64,000 nt of DNA from Metapseudomonas resinovorans DSM 21078 (GTDB lineage Bacteria > Pseudomonadota > Gammaproteobacteria > Pseudomonadales > Pseudomonadaceae), in assembly GCF_000423545.1 (NCBI RefSeq), contig NZ_AUIE01000001.1, forward strand, positions 124,001 through 188,000, written 5' to 3'. How positions within the stretch are numbered: the first letter of the stretch is position 1; the number at the start of each line of letters is the position of its first letter. The notes under the pieces are model-generated. The model ran no database searches, was not told where the DNA came from, and saw nothing but the letters and a program-made list of their open reading frames with translations. Positions 1 to 10,105 of this stretch are shown piece after piece. A program made the position numbers and the translations under genes.

Positions 1-675
1 GAGGTGGATGGACGTGGCGGTGAGGTTTGCCGGATGCGCGCTTGTCTGGTGCCGGGGGATGCCAGGCACGAGTTCGCCGGCGTTGGGGACAACCGCATGC
101 TGATTCTCGATCTGGATGAGCAAGGCACCCCGGCCGAGGACCTCGAACTACTGGGTCGCCTCTTCGAGACCCCGCGCTACCCCGAGCTGGATGCGGACTT
201 CCACAACCTCTTGAGCTACGCCGGCGCCGAACTCGCCCGCTACGGCAGCGATCCTATGCTGGCCCGTTCCCTAGGCGGCATCCTGCTGCGCGCCCTGTAC
301 CTGCGCCTGTTTGGCGAGATGCAACGGCGTCCGGTCAGCAATCTCGATATCGAGCGGCTGGACGGCTACATCCAGGACAACCTGTCGCGGCGGATCAGTG
401 TGGCGGAGCTGGCCCAGGTCGCTTGCCTGAGTCCCAGCCACTTCCATGCGCAGTTCAAGGACAGCCTGGGCCTGACCCCACATCAATACCTGCTGAAAAC
501 CCGCCTGGATCGCGCGGCCCGCCTGCTGCGCGAAAGTGAGCAGCCGCTGGTGCGCATCGCCGAAGAATGCGGGTTCTCCAGTCAGAGCGCGCTGACCACG
601 GCCATGCGCCGCTATCTTGGCCTGACGCCCAAGCGCCTGCGTGGCGCAGACATGACCTCCATGCCCCACGATTAG
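1..675 (+). CDS. AraC-family transcriptional regulator, 5'-truncated (possibly PruR)
   Basis: This is the C-terminal part of an AraC/XylS regulator. The reading frame is open to the window edge, and the first residues look like the end of a cupin-type sensor domain, so the true start is probably outside. The last ~100 residues carry the double helix-turn-helix, with 'ISVAELAQVACLSPSHFHAQF' for the first and 'LVRIAEECGFSSQSALTTAM' for the second recognition unit, ending in the usual 'LGLTPKRLR'. The next genes are a TonB receptor and putP. In P. aeruginosa I recall the order pruR (AraC proline regulator), PA0781 (TonB receptor), putA, putP, so this may be PruR. That identity is inference from synteny; membership of the AraC family is clear. 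Confidence 0.85.
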   Translation, partial: EVDGRGGEVCRMRACLVPGDARHEFAGVGDNRMLILDLDEQGTPAEDLELLGRLFETPRYPELDADFHNLLSYAGAELARYGSDPMLARSLGGILLRALYLRLFGEMQRRPVSNLDIERLDGYIQDNLSRRISVAELAQVACLSPSHFHAQFKDSLGLTPHQYLLKTRLDRAARLLRESEQPLVRIAEECGFSSQSALTTAMRRYLGLTPKRLRGADMTSMPHD

Positions 676-711
676 CCGTACTGCGCACAGTCGTTGTGAA
701 TCACTCTTATT

Positions 712-726
712 TGTTACGTTATAACA
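712..726. promoter_or_regulatory. Zur-box-like palindrome
   Basis: TGTTACGTTATAACA has perfect outer arms TGTTA/TAACA and the same 15-base length as the core of the enterobacterial Zur box (TGTTATA-N-TATAACA). It lies 94 bases before the start codon of the zinc-type receptor, in an AT-rich stretch that could hold the promoter. The match is by eye; binding by Zur is inference. Confidence 0.6.
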
Positions 727-819
727 CTATATAGTTGTACCTCGCAGTGATCATCCCTGCGCGTGTCTGCCAACAGCACCGTGCAATGCGGTGCGTCATA
801 CGGATATCAGAGGTACAAC

Positions 820-2880
820 ATGAAAGCGTTTCACCATCGTCTCGCCTTGGCCATTGCCCTGGCGCCGAGTGCGGCTGCCCTGGCTGACGAGGCCAGGACA
901 CCGTTGGAGCTGGAGAGCAACGTCATCAGCGCCAGCGCCCTGTCCAGCTCACCCAACGACATGGTCAGCCCGGCGGCCGTGCTACAGGGCGACCAACTGA
1001 TGCTGCGTCGCGAGGCGACCCTGGGGGAAACCCTCGACGGCCTGCCAGGCGTGCATTCCAGCAGCTTCGGCGCGGGGGCCAGTCGCCCGGTCATCCGGGG
1101 CCTGGATGGCGCTCGGGTGCGGGTCCTCAGCGATGGGGTCGATGCCCTGGATGCCTCCACGATCAGCCCTGATCACGCGGTCAGCCTGGAGCCGATGCTG
1201 GTTGAACGTATCGAGGTGCTCAAAGGACCGGCGACCTTGCTCTATGGCGGTGGAGCCATCGGTGGTGTGGTCAATGTGATCGACAAGAAAGTGCCTACCT
1301 ACATTCCCGAGAAGGGTTACGAGGGGGAAGTCGAGCTGCGCGCCAACAGCGTGGCCAACGAAGGTGCCGGGGCCTTCGGCCTGACTGCCGGAGCAGGGCA
1401 GTTCGCGATGCGTGTAGAGGGGGTCAAGCGCCAGGATGACGCGTACGAGATTCCCGGTGCCGGAGGCGAGCCTCGTTCCAGCAAACAGACGGGCTCCTAC
1501 AACGACACCGATACTGCCACCCTCGGTGGCAGCTGGATCGGTGACCGTGGTTACCTCGGCCTGGCCTACACCCAGCAGAACAATCGCTACGGTCTGCTGG
1601 CCCACGAGCATGCTGACTGCCATGTGCACGATCCGCGCGACTGGCACTGCGCGAGCCATGACGATGAAGGCCATGACGACGATCATGACGAAGATCACGA
1701 CCACGAGGATGCCGAAGGCGGCGTGCCTTACATCGACATGGAGCAGCGTCGCTGGGACCTGCGTGGTGAGTACCGTGAACCGCTGCCGGGTTTCGAGCTG
1801 GGCCGACTCCGGGTGGGTCACAGTGACTATGAGCACCGGGAAATAGAAGGAGGCGAGACCTCGACCACCTTCCGCAACGACGCTACCGATGCCCGTCTGG
1901 AGTTGACCCATGCGCCGCTGCTGGGCTGGCGTGGTGTGCTGGGTGGTCAGACACTGCGGCGCGATTTTCAAGCGCTGGGTGAAGAGGCCTACGTGCCGCC
2001 AACACTCACGCGCAACCATGGCCTTTTCCTGCTGGAGGAGTACCGGGTTGGCGATTGGCGCTACGAGCTCGGTTTGCGTCACGAGTGGCAGGACATCGAC
2101 GCTGAAGGCCAGCGAGGCGCCAGTCATCGCGGTACCTCGGCTTCGGCCGGGGCGGTCTGGAGTTTCGCCCCGGAATATTCACTTGGCCTGACCCTGTCGC
2201 GCTCGCAGCGCCTGCCCACCGCCGAGGAGCTTTATGCCAACGGCCCTCACGCGGCGACTCGCACAGTAGAACTGGGCGATCCGGAGCTGGAGGAAGAAAC
2301 CTCCCACAATGCCGAGCTGTCATTGCGCAAGCACACCGGCCGTATCCAGTTCAGTCTCAGTCTGTACCGCAACCAGGTGAACGACTTCATCTACGCCGCC
2401 GACACGGGACGTGACATCGGTGGTGGCATGCGCGAGATCCAGTACAGCCAGGACGATGCCGTGTTGACCGGCGCAGAAGGTGAGGTCAGCTACGGCTTCA
2501 CTGCTGCCACCCAGGCGAGCCTGTTTGGTGATCATGTGCGTGGAAAACTGCGTGATGGCGGCGACCTGCCGCGTATTCCGGCGGATCGGTTGGGCGTGCG
2601 CCTCGATCAACGCCTCGCCCCGTCGCTGGCCGGCCAGCTGGAGTTCTACCGGGTGCAGCGTCAGGACGAGGTCGCGGCGTATGAGAGCGAAACGGGTGGT
2701 TACAACATGCTCGGCGCTTCGCTGACCTACGACGGGCGTTTGCAGAATACCGACTATCAGGTTTATCTGAAGGGGAGCAACCTGCTGGACTCCGTTGGGC
2801 GCAACCACAGTTCCTTTATCAAGGATGAGGTTGTCCTTCCTGGGCGCAACCTGACGCTGGGGCTGCGCCTCGTGTTTTGA
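820..2880 (+). CDS. znuD: TonB-dependent receptor, probable zinc uptake (ZnuD-like)
   Basis: This 686-residue outer-membrane receptor has a signal peptide (about residues 1-22, ending in a run of Ala), an N-terminal plug with 'RPVIRGLDGARVRVL' and 'VERIEVLKGPATLLYGGGA', and a beta-barrel ending in phenylalanine. Residues about 263-302 are a surface-loop-like insert with roughly a dozen His and many Asp plus two Cys, as in ZnuD zinc receptors. The ATG at 820 is preferred over an upstream GTG because it has an AGAGG ribosome-binding site and starts a proper signal peptide. A Zur-box-like palindrome lies upstream. Zinc as substrate is inferred from the metal-binding loop and the box; another divalent metal is possible. 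Confidence 0.85.
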   Translation: MKAFHHRLALAIALAPSAAALADEARTPLELESNVISASALSSSPNDMVSPAAVLQGDQLMLRREATLGETLDGLPGVHSSSFGAGASRPVIRGLDGARVRVLSDGVDALDASTISPDHAVSLEPMLVERIEVLKGPATLLYGGGAIGGVVNVIDKKVPTYIPEKGYEGEVELRANSVANEGAGAFGLTAGAGQFAMRVEGVKRQDDAYEIPGAGGEPRSSKQTGSYNDTDTATLGGSWIGDRGYLGLAYTQQNNRYGLLAHEHADCHVHDPRDWHCASHDDEGHDDDHDEDHDHEDAEGGVPYIDMEQRRWDLRGEYREPLPGFELGRLRVGHSDYEHREIEGGETSTTFRNDATDARLELTHAPLLGWRGVLGGQTLRRDFQALGEEAYVPPTLTRNHGLFLLEEYRVGDWRYELGLRHEWQDIDAEGQRGASHRGTSASAGAVWSFAPEYSLGLTLSRSQRLPTAEELYANGPHAATRTVELGDPELEEETSHNAELSLRKHTGRIQFSLSLYRNQVNDFIYAADTGRDIGGGMREIQYSQDDAVLTGAEGEVSYGFTAATQASLFGDHVRGKLRDGGDLPRIPADRLGVRLDQRLAPSLAGQLEFYRVQRQDEVAAYESETGGYNMLGASLTYDGRLQNTDYQVYLKGSNLLDSVGRNHSSFIKDEVVLPGRNLTLGLRLVF

Positions 2881-2889
2881 GGCGATGTA

Positions 2890-2925
2890 CCGGCTGCTCT
2901 ACGGGGCAGCCGGTTGCACCTTTTG
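2890..2925 (+). terminator. Hairpin after the TonB receptor gene
   Basis: CCGGCTGC (2890-2897) pairs perfectly with GCAGCCGG (2906-2913), eight base pairs with an eight-base loop, starting nine bases after the stop codon. The T-run is weak (four T at 2921-2924), so termination may be partial. Confidence 0.5.
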
Positions 2926-3449
2926 GCGGAAAGTTCCCTGAATCAGAGGATTCTGAAAATGAATCAGAGAATCTGACAAGAAAGGCGTAAGGCCATGTCT
3001 CTAAATTCCGCACTCGCCTTGCGACCGCCGGCAGTCTGGCGTGCCCTTGCGAGCCGGAATGGTTGTACTAGACCAAAGTAGTAGCGATCCCGGTGAGTAA
3101 AGGGGCGTGATGTCGATAGCCAGTCACGTCGGTTCGGTGTTGGTCCGCCAAGCCCACCCGCTTGACGTTCTCTTCATCGCGGTCCATGGCAGCGCGGCCT
3201 CCGTAACCCATGAGGCGCCGAAAGGAATTCATTGATACGCCTGGTGGACTGGACCCCCGGTCCGGATTCACCAGTCGTACTGGCAGGGCCGGATGCTCTG
3301 TGACCATTGCCCGACCGGGATTGCATCGGCCCCATGGCTGACGTGGTCGGGAAGTAAACCGGTAGCCGCCAAAAGCGTCTGCCAAATAGCAACCACGGAG
3401 CGGATACCCGCCGCATCCGAATAAAAACAAACGAGCAGGGGAGACCCCC
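2926..3449. other. Long non-coding interval before putP
   Basis: No convincing gene is seen; the short open frames here lack codon bias and ribosome-binding sites. Near its left end are two tandem operator-like units: TGAATCAGAGGATTCTGA at 2939-2956 and TGAATCAGAGAATCTGA at 2960-2976, 21 bases apart start to start. P. aeruginosa has putA near putP (recalled), but no putA is present here. The rest looks like an ordinary long 5' region. The GGGGA at 3438-3442 serves putP. Confidence 0.5.
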
Positions 3450-4943
3450 ATGAGTGTGAGTAACCCGACACTGATCACTTTCGTGATCTACATCGCGGCC
3501 ATGGTGCTGATCGGCTTCTATGCCTATCGCTCCACCAACAACCTTTCCGACTACATCCTCGGTGGCCGCAGCCTCGGTAGCTTCGTTACCGCACTGTCCG
3601 CCGGCGCCTCAGACATGAGCGGCTGGCTGCTTATGGGCCTGCCGGGTGCCGTCTACCTCTCCGGTCTCTCTGAAAGCTGGATCGCCATCGGCCTGATCGT
3701 TGGTGCCTACCTCAACTGGCTGTTCGTTGCCGGCCGTCTGCGCGTGCAGACCGAGCACAACGGCAACGCCCTGACCCTGCCGGACTACTTCACCAACCGC
3801 TTCGAAGACAACAGCCGCATCCTGCGCATCTTCTCCGCCGTGGTGATCCTGGTGTTCTTCACCATCTACTGCGCATCCGGCATCGTGGCTGGCGCCCGTC
3901 TGTTCGAGAGCACCTTCGGCATTTCCTACGAAACCGCCCTGTGGGCCGGTGCTGCCGCCACCATCTGCTACACCTTCGTCGGTGGTTTCCTGGCGGTAAG
4001 CTGGACCGATACCGTCCAGGCCAGCCTGATGATCTTCGCCCTGATCCTCACCCCGATCATCGTGATGATCGCCACCGGTGGCGTCGATCCGACCTTCATG
4101 GCCATCGAAATGAAGGACGCGACCAACTTCGACATGCTCAAGGGCGCTACCTTCATCGGCGTGATCTCCCTGCTCGCCTGGGGCCTGGGCTACTTCGGCC
4201 AGCCGCACATCCTGGCGCGCTTCATGGCTGCCGACTCGGTCAAATCCATCCCCAATGCCCGTCGCATCTCCATGGCCTGGATGATCTTCTGCCTGGCTGG
4301 TGCCGTGGCCGTCGGCTTCTTCGGCATCGCCTACTTCTCCGCCCATCCGGAGCAGGCTGGTGCCGTGGGTGAGAACCACGAGCGCGTGTTCATCGAACTG
4401 GCCAAGATTCTGTTCAACCCCTGGGTTGCCGGTGTACTGCTGTCGGCAATCCTGGCCGCTGTGATGTCCACCCTGAGCTGCCAGCTGCTGGTGTGCTCCA
4501 GTGCCCTGACTGAAGACTTCTACAAGGCCTTCTTCCGCAAGAATGCCAGCCAGCTGGAGCTGGTGTGGGTCGGTCGTGCCATGGTGCTGCTGGTGGCCGT
4601 GATCGCTATCGCCATCGCCTCCAACCCGGAAAGCAAGGTGCTGGGCCTGGTGTCCTACGCCTGGGCTGGCTTCGGTGCCGCCTTCGGTCCGGTGGTGATT
4701 CTCTCCCTGGTGTGGAAAGGCATGACCCGTAACGGTGCGCTGGCCGGCATGGTCCTTGGCGCGGTCACCGTGGTCCTGTGGAAGAACTTCTTCGGCTGGA
4801 CCGGTCTGTACGAAATCGTTCCGGGCTTCATCCTCTGCACCCTCGGCATCCTGATCTTCAGCCGCATCGGCAACGGCCCGTCCGCCGCCATGCTCAAGCG
4901 CTTCGACGAAGCCGAGAAGGAATACCAGGACGCCCACGTCTGA
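3450..4943 (+). CDS. putP: Sodium/proline symporter PutP
   Basis: This 497-residue sodium:solute symporter (SSS family) has about 13 hydrophobic segments and the usual family length. 'GGRSLGSFVTALSAGASDMS' is the family signature after the first helix. Its aspartate is residue 55, the position of the sodium-site Asp55 of E. coli PutP. It imports proline with sodium across the inner membrane. A GGGGA ribosome-binding site precedes the ATG. It is followed by a strong terminator, so it looks monocistronic. The usual partner putA (proline oxidation) is not next to it. Confidence 0.93.
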   Translation: MSVSNPTLITFVIYIAAMVLIGFYAYRSTNNLSDYILGGRSLGSFVTALSAGASDMSGWLLMGLPGAVYLSGLSESWIAIGLIVGAYLNWLFVAGRLRVQTEHNGNALTLPDYFTNRFEDNSRILRIFSAVVILVFFTIYCASGIVAGARLFESTFGISYETALWAGAAATICYTFVGGFLAVSWTDTVQASLMIFALILTPIIVMIATGGVDPTFMAIEMKDATNFDMLKGATFIGVISLLAWGLGYFGQPHILARFMAADSVKSIPNARRISMAWMIFCLAGAVAVGFFGIAYFSAHPEQAGAVGENHERVFIELAKILFNPWVAGVLLSAILAAVMSTLSCQLLVCSSALTEDFYKAFFRKNASQLELVWVGRAMVLLVAVIAIAIASNPESKVLGLVSYAWAGFGAAFGPVVILSLVWKGMTRNGALAGMVLGAVTVVLWKNFFGWTGLYEIVPGFILCTLGILIFSRIGNGPSAAMLKRFDEAEKEYQDAHV

Positions 4944-5028
4944 CTCTGTATGGCGCGCGGCCGGTCGTCCGCGTGCCATCAGCCGGGCTTGATGTCCGGG
5001 CTCTCACCAACGACCCGATAGTGCTTCG

Positions 5029-5066
5029 CCGGCCCATATTCTCGGATATCGGGCCGGTTTTTTTTC
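5029..5066 (+). terminator. Intrinsic terminator of putP
   Basis: CCGGCCCATAT (5029-5039) pairs with ATATCGGGCCGG (5046-5057), with one bulged C, and is followed by eight or more T. It is a textbook rho-independent terminator. Confidence 0.85.
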
Positions 5067-5139
5067 GCCCCGGAAAAGGTTGTGGCGTGCTTGGGCGGAG
5101 CCTGTTCGCCAGGCCGCAGCCGTACGTCATTTTTGCAGC

Positions 5140-5177
5140 TTCGACCATAGTCCGGGTTTGGTAAGACCATGGTCGAA
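5140..5177. promoter_or_regulatory. Inverted/direct repeat upstream of acsA
   Basis: TTCGACCAT (5140-5148) and ATGGTCGAA (5169-5177) form a perfect nine-base inverted repeat with a 20-base spacer. GACCAT also occurs twice in direct orientation (5143-5148 and 5165-5170). It sits about 70-100 bases before the acsA start, a good place for an activator site. P. aeruginosa acsA is controlled by a response-regulator cascade (ErdR), but I cannot assign this site to it. Confidence 0.4.
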
Positions 5178-5246
5178 TGGCCCTACAGAAGGGTGGGGGA
5201 TACAAAAGACGCCATACAAAAACAACTACCCACCGAGGTAAGACCC

Positions 5247-7202
<1,956 letters not shown>

Positions 7203-7216
7203 TCGGGGCTTGTCGC

Positions 7217-7252
7217 AAACCCCGCCCTGGCCACAAGCCGGGGCGGGGTTTT
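7217..7252 (+). terminator. Intrinsic terminator of acsA
   Basis: AAACCCCGCC (7217-7226) pairs with GGCGGGGTTTT (7242-7252). The stem is GC-rich, lies 15 bases after the acsA stop and ends in a T-run. Confidence 0.8.
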
Positions 7253-7825
7253 GCATTTCAGGAGCTGTGCGCTCGCACGTTGCCGTTGCGTTCAGTCGCG
7301 CCGGGCAAGTAGCGCGACTGCAGTCGGCCCCGCGGGTCGGGCATCAATGCCTCGCTGCAAATACCGATTTCTTATCGAGTTTTCGGCCGGAGAGGGGTGG
7401 TCGAGTAACAGTCCCCGTTACAGGTCGCACCATTCTGGTTCCATTGGGAACGCGTTGTCCTTAATTGGGGCGTTATTCGGGCCTCGAGAAACAAGGTGAA
7501 ACTCGCAAGGTCGCGGAATAAAAGGGGCTTAAGTTTTGTGGTCCGATAATTGCCTTGCTATTGGGTTCTGCATCTAATCCTTTCGGCATTTTTCTTAGTG
7601 CCTGTCAATGCTCTTCATCCCCCTCTTCGGTGCTTCTGTAATTTGTTGTCGCATTGAAGAAATATCGACTTAAGGGCTGTGGCTAGAATGCCGCACACCC
7701 AGTCGGAGCCTTTTGCCTACAGCTTTCAGACAGCAAAGACGACGACTCTTCCTACAATTCGTGGACCGTCTGGGCGAATTCTCACGCTGCCAACAGAAGC
7801 CATATCCCTTTGAAGGAGTCATAAC
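7253..7825. other. Non-coding control region of the aot operon
   Basis: No gene is supported in this 573-base gap. It holds at least one ArgR half-site match (7647-7662) and the AAGGAG ribosome-binding site of aotJ at 7813-7818. A weaker ArgR-like sequence occurs at about 7509. The promoter itself is not resolved by eye. Confidence 0.6.
7647..7662 (+). promoter_or_regulatory. ArgR half-site before aotJ
   Basis: TGTCGCATTGAAGAAA fits the P. aeruginosa ArgR half-site TGTCGC-N8-AA exactly. It lies about 165 bases before aotJ. The second half-site of a full operator would be expected ~20 bases on; only a poor match (TATCGACTTAAG) is visible there. Confidence 0.55.
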
Positions 7826-8608
7826 ATGAAGAAGATTGCACTTCTCGGCGCCATGGCGCTATCCCTGTTGTCGCCGTTGGCCGCCATTGCTGAGGACGCC
7901 AAGCCCCTGCGCATCGGTATTGAAGCCGCTTACCCGCCCTTCGCCTTCAAGACGCCGGAAGGCACCATCACCGGTTTCGACTACGACATCGGCAACGCCC
8001 TGTGCGCGGAAATGAAGGTCGAGTGCAAGTGGATCGAGCAGGAGTTCGATGGCCTGATCCCGGCCCTGAAAGTACGCAAGTTCGACGCCGTATTGTCTTC
8101 CATGACCATCACCGAAGAGCGCCTGAAGTCGGTGGACTTCACCAAGAAGTACTACCACACCCCCGCTCGCCTGGCGATGAAGGAAGGCACCGTCATCAAT
8201 GACCCGCTGACCGACCTCAAGGGCAAGAAAGTCGGCGTGCAGCGCGCCTCCATCTATGACCGCTACGCTACCGACGTCTTCGCGCCGGCCGGTGTTGAAG
8301 TGGTTCGCTACAGCTCGCAGAACGAGATCTTCCTGGACATGTCCGCTGGTCGCCTCGACGCCACCCTGGCGGACGTGGTGAATATCGACGACGGCTTCCT
8401 CAAGACCGACGCCGGCAAGGGCTTCGCCCTGGTAGGTCCGGCTTTCACCGAGAAGAAGTACTTCGGCGAAGGCGCCGGCATTGCCGTGCGCAAGGGCGAC
8501 AAGGCCCTGGCCGAGAAGATCAACACCGCCATCGCCGCCATCCGCGCCAATGGCAAGTACAAGGAAGTACAGGACAAGTACTTCAAGTTCGACGTCTACG
8601 GCGAGTAA
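7826..8608 (+). CDS. aotJ: Arginine/ornithine ABC transporter, periplasmic binding protein
   Basis: This 260-residue family-3 binding protein has a cleavable signal peptide (residues 1-22, ending AAIA) and the characteristic '[18 protein letters not shown]' and '[14 protein letters not shown]' segments of the Lys/Arg/Orn/His binding proteins. It captures basic amino acids, chiefly arginine and ornithine, for AotQMP. It is first gene of aotJQMOP-argR. The strong AAGGAG site and the hairpin after the gene fit the usual excess of binding protein over membrane parts. An ArgR half-site lies upstream. Confidence 0.95.
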   Translation: MKKIALLGAMALSLLSPLAAIAEDAKPLRIGIEAAYPPFAFKTPEGTITGFDYDIGNALCAEMKVECKWIEQEFDGLIPALKVRKFDAVLSSMTITEERLKSVDFTKKYYHTPARLAMKEGTVINDPLTDLKGKKVGVQRASIYDRYATDVFAPAGVEVVRYSSQNEIFLDMSAGRLDATLADVVNIDDGFLKTDAGKGFALVGPAFTEKKYFGEGAGIAVRKGDKALAEKINTAIAAIRANGKYKEVQDKYFKFDVYGE

Positions 8609-8621
8609 TCGCTTTTCCCTG

Positions 8622-8662
8622 AAAGTGGCACAAACTTCACATAGCGGTTTGTGCCACTTTTT
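8622..8662 (+). terminator. Attenuating hairpin between aotJ and aotQ
   Basis: AAAGTGGCACAAAC (8622-8635) pairs perfectly over 14 bases with GTTTGTGCCACTTT (8647-8660), followed by TT. It is a very stable stem inside the operon. It probably stops part of transcription and protects the aotJ message, raising the level of the binding protein. Confidence 0.75.
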
Positions 8663-8716
8663 CGTTGTGGCGGTGCCGTCCGGAGCATTCCGGCGCGCTG
8701 CATGAGGATCTGAATC

Positions 8717-9406
8717 ATGCTCAACGGCTACGGCTCGACCATTCTCGATGGTGCCTGGCTCACCCTGTTGCTGGCCCTGTCTTCCATAACCATGGCAGTG
8801 GTGCTCGGCCTGATCGGTGCGGCTTTTCGACTGTCCCCGATCAAGTGGTTGTCCTTGCTGGGTGAGACCTACGCCACCGTGATCCGCGGCATTCCTGACC
8901 TGGTGCTGATCCTGCTGATCTTCTACGGCGGTCAGCAGATCGTGAACGTCGTCGCGCCGATGGTCGGCTACGACGACTACATCGACCTGGACCCCTTCTG
9001 GTCCGGCGTCTTTACCCTTGGCTTCATCTTCGGCGCCTACCTGTCCGAGACCTTTCGCGGTGCCTTCATGGCGATTCCGAAAGGGCAGGGCGAGGCGGGG
9101 ATGGCCTATGGCATGAGCGGCCCCAAGGTGTTCTTCCGCATACTCGTGCCGCAGATGATTCGCCTGGCGATTCCCGGCTTCACCAACAACTGGCTGGTGT
9201 TGACCAAGGCCACCGCGCTGATTTCGGTGGTCGGCCTGCAGGACATGATGTTCAAGGCCAAAAGTGCAGCGGACGCTACCCGTGAACCTTTCACCTTCTA
9301 CCTCGCGGTTGCCGCGTTGTACCTGGTGCTGACCAGCGTTTCCCTGCTGGCGCTGCGCTACATGGAGCGACGCTACTCGGTAGGCATCAAGGCGGCTGAA
9401 CTATGA
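8717..9406 (+). CDS. aotQ: Arginine/ornithine ABC transporter permease AotQ
   Basis: This inner-membrane permease has 229 residues and several hydrophobic helices. It has the HisQ/HisM-type loop 'AYLSETFRGAFMAIPKGQGE...MAYGMSG' (EAA loop) that contacts the ATPase. It forms the channel with AotM. Its last four bases overlap the aotM start (ATGA), a sign of translational coupling. Start ATG 8717 follows a modest GAGGATC site. Confidence 0.95.
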   Translation: MLNGYGSTILDGAWLTLLLALSSITMAVVLGLIGAAFRLSPIKWLSLLGETYATVIRGIPDLVLILLIFYGGQQIVNVVAPMVGYDDYIDLDPFWSGVFTLGFIFGAYLSETFRGAFMAIPKGQGEAGMAYGMSGPKVFFRILVPQMIRLAIPGFTNNWLVLTKATALISVVGLQDMMFKAKSAADATREPFTFYLAVAALYLVLTSVSLLALRYMERRYSVGIKAAEL

Positions 9407-10101
9407 TCTTCGACTACAACGTGATCCTGGAGAGCCTGCCGCTCTACTTCGGTGGCGTGCTGGTGACCTTGAAGCTGCTGGCCATCTCCCTGGCGCTCGG
9501 GCTGACTGCAGCTGTTCCGCTGGCGCTGATGCGTGTATCCAAGCAGCCTTGGGTGAACTTCCCGGCCTGGCTCTACACCTATGTGATCCGCGGCACTCCG
9601 ATGCTGGTGCAGCTGTTCCTGATCTACTACGGCTTGGCGCAGTTCGAGGCCGTGCGCGAGAGCGTCCTCTGGCCCTACTTGTCCAATGCGACCTTCTGCG
9701 CCTGCCTGGCCTTTGCCATCAATACCAGCGCCTACACTGCGGAAATTCTTGCTGGCAGCATCAAGGCCACGCCCCACGGCGAAATCGAGGCGGCCAAGGC
9801 CATGGGCATGTCCCGCGGCAAGCTCTACCGCCGCATCCTGCTGCCGTCGGCCCTGCGTCGTGCGCTGCCGCAGTACAGCAACGAAGTCATCATGATGCTG
9901 CACACCACCAGCCTGGCGTCCATCGTCACCCTGATCGATATCACCGGCGCCGCGCGCACCGTGAACTCGCAGTACTACCTGCCGTTCGAGGCGTTCATTA
10001 CCGCAGGCGCGTTCTACCTGTGCCTGACTTTCGTCCTGGTGCGCCTGTTCAAGGCCGCCGAGCGTCGCTACCTGGCCTATCTGGCCCCGCGCAAGGCCTG
10101 A
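9403..10101 (+). CDS. aotM: Arginine/ornithine ABC transporter permease AotM
   Basis: This second permease of the Aot importer, 232 residues, is of the HisM type. The EAA loop is visible ('AEILAGSIKATPHGEIEAAK', then 'AMGMSRGKLYRRILLPSALR'). It pairs with AotQ in the inner membrane. The start overlaps the aotQ stop by four bases, and aotO begins four bases after its stop, so the genes form one transcript. Confidence 0.95.
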   Translation: MIFDYNVILESLPLYFGGVLVTLKLLAISLALGLTAAVPLALMRVSKQPWVNFPAWLYTYVIRGTPMLVQLFLIYYGLAQFEAVRESVLWPYLSNATFCACLAFAINTSAYTAEILAGSIKATPHGEIEAAKAMGMSRGKLYRRILLPSALRRALPQYSNEVIMMLHTTSLASIVTLIDITGAARTVNSQYYLPFEAFITAGAFYLCLTFVLVRLFKAAERRYLAYLAPRKA

Positions 10102-10105
10102 CGTC

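Noticed and set aside
1436-1846. A Thr/Met-rich 136-codon frame within the zinc receptor.
   Set aside because: It is the +2 shadow of the His/Asp-rich loop (ATGACG repeats), not a gene.
3061-3449. A broken putA remnant before putP.
   Set aside because: None of the frames in this gap shows PutA-like sequence, so there is no visible remnant.
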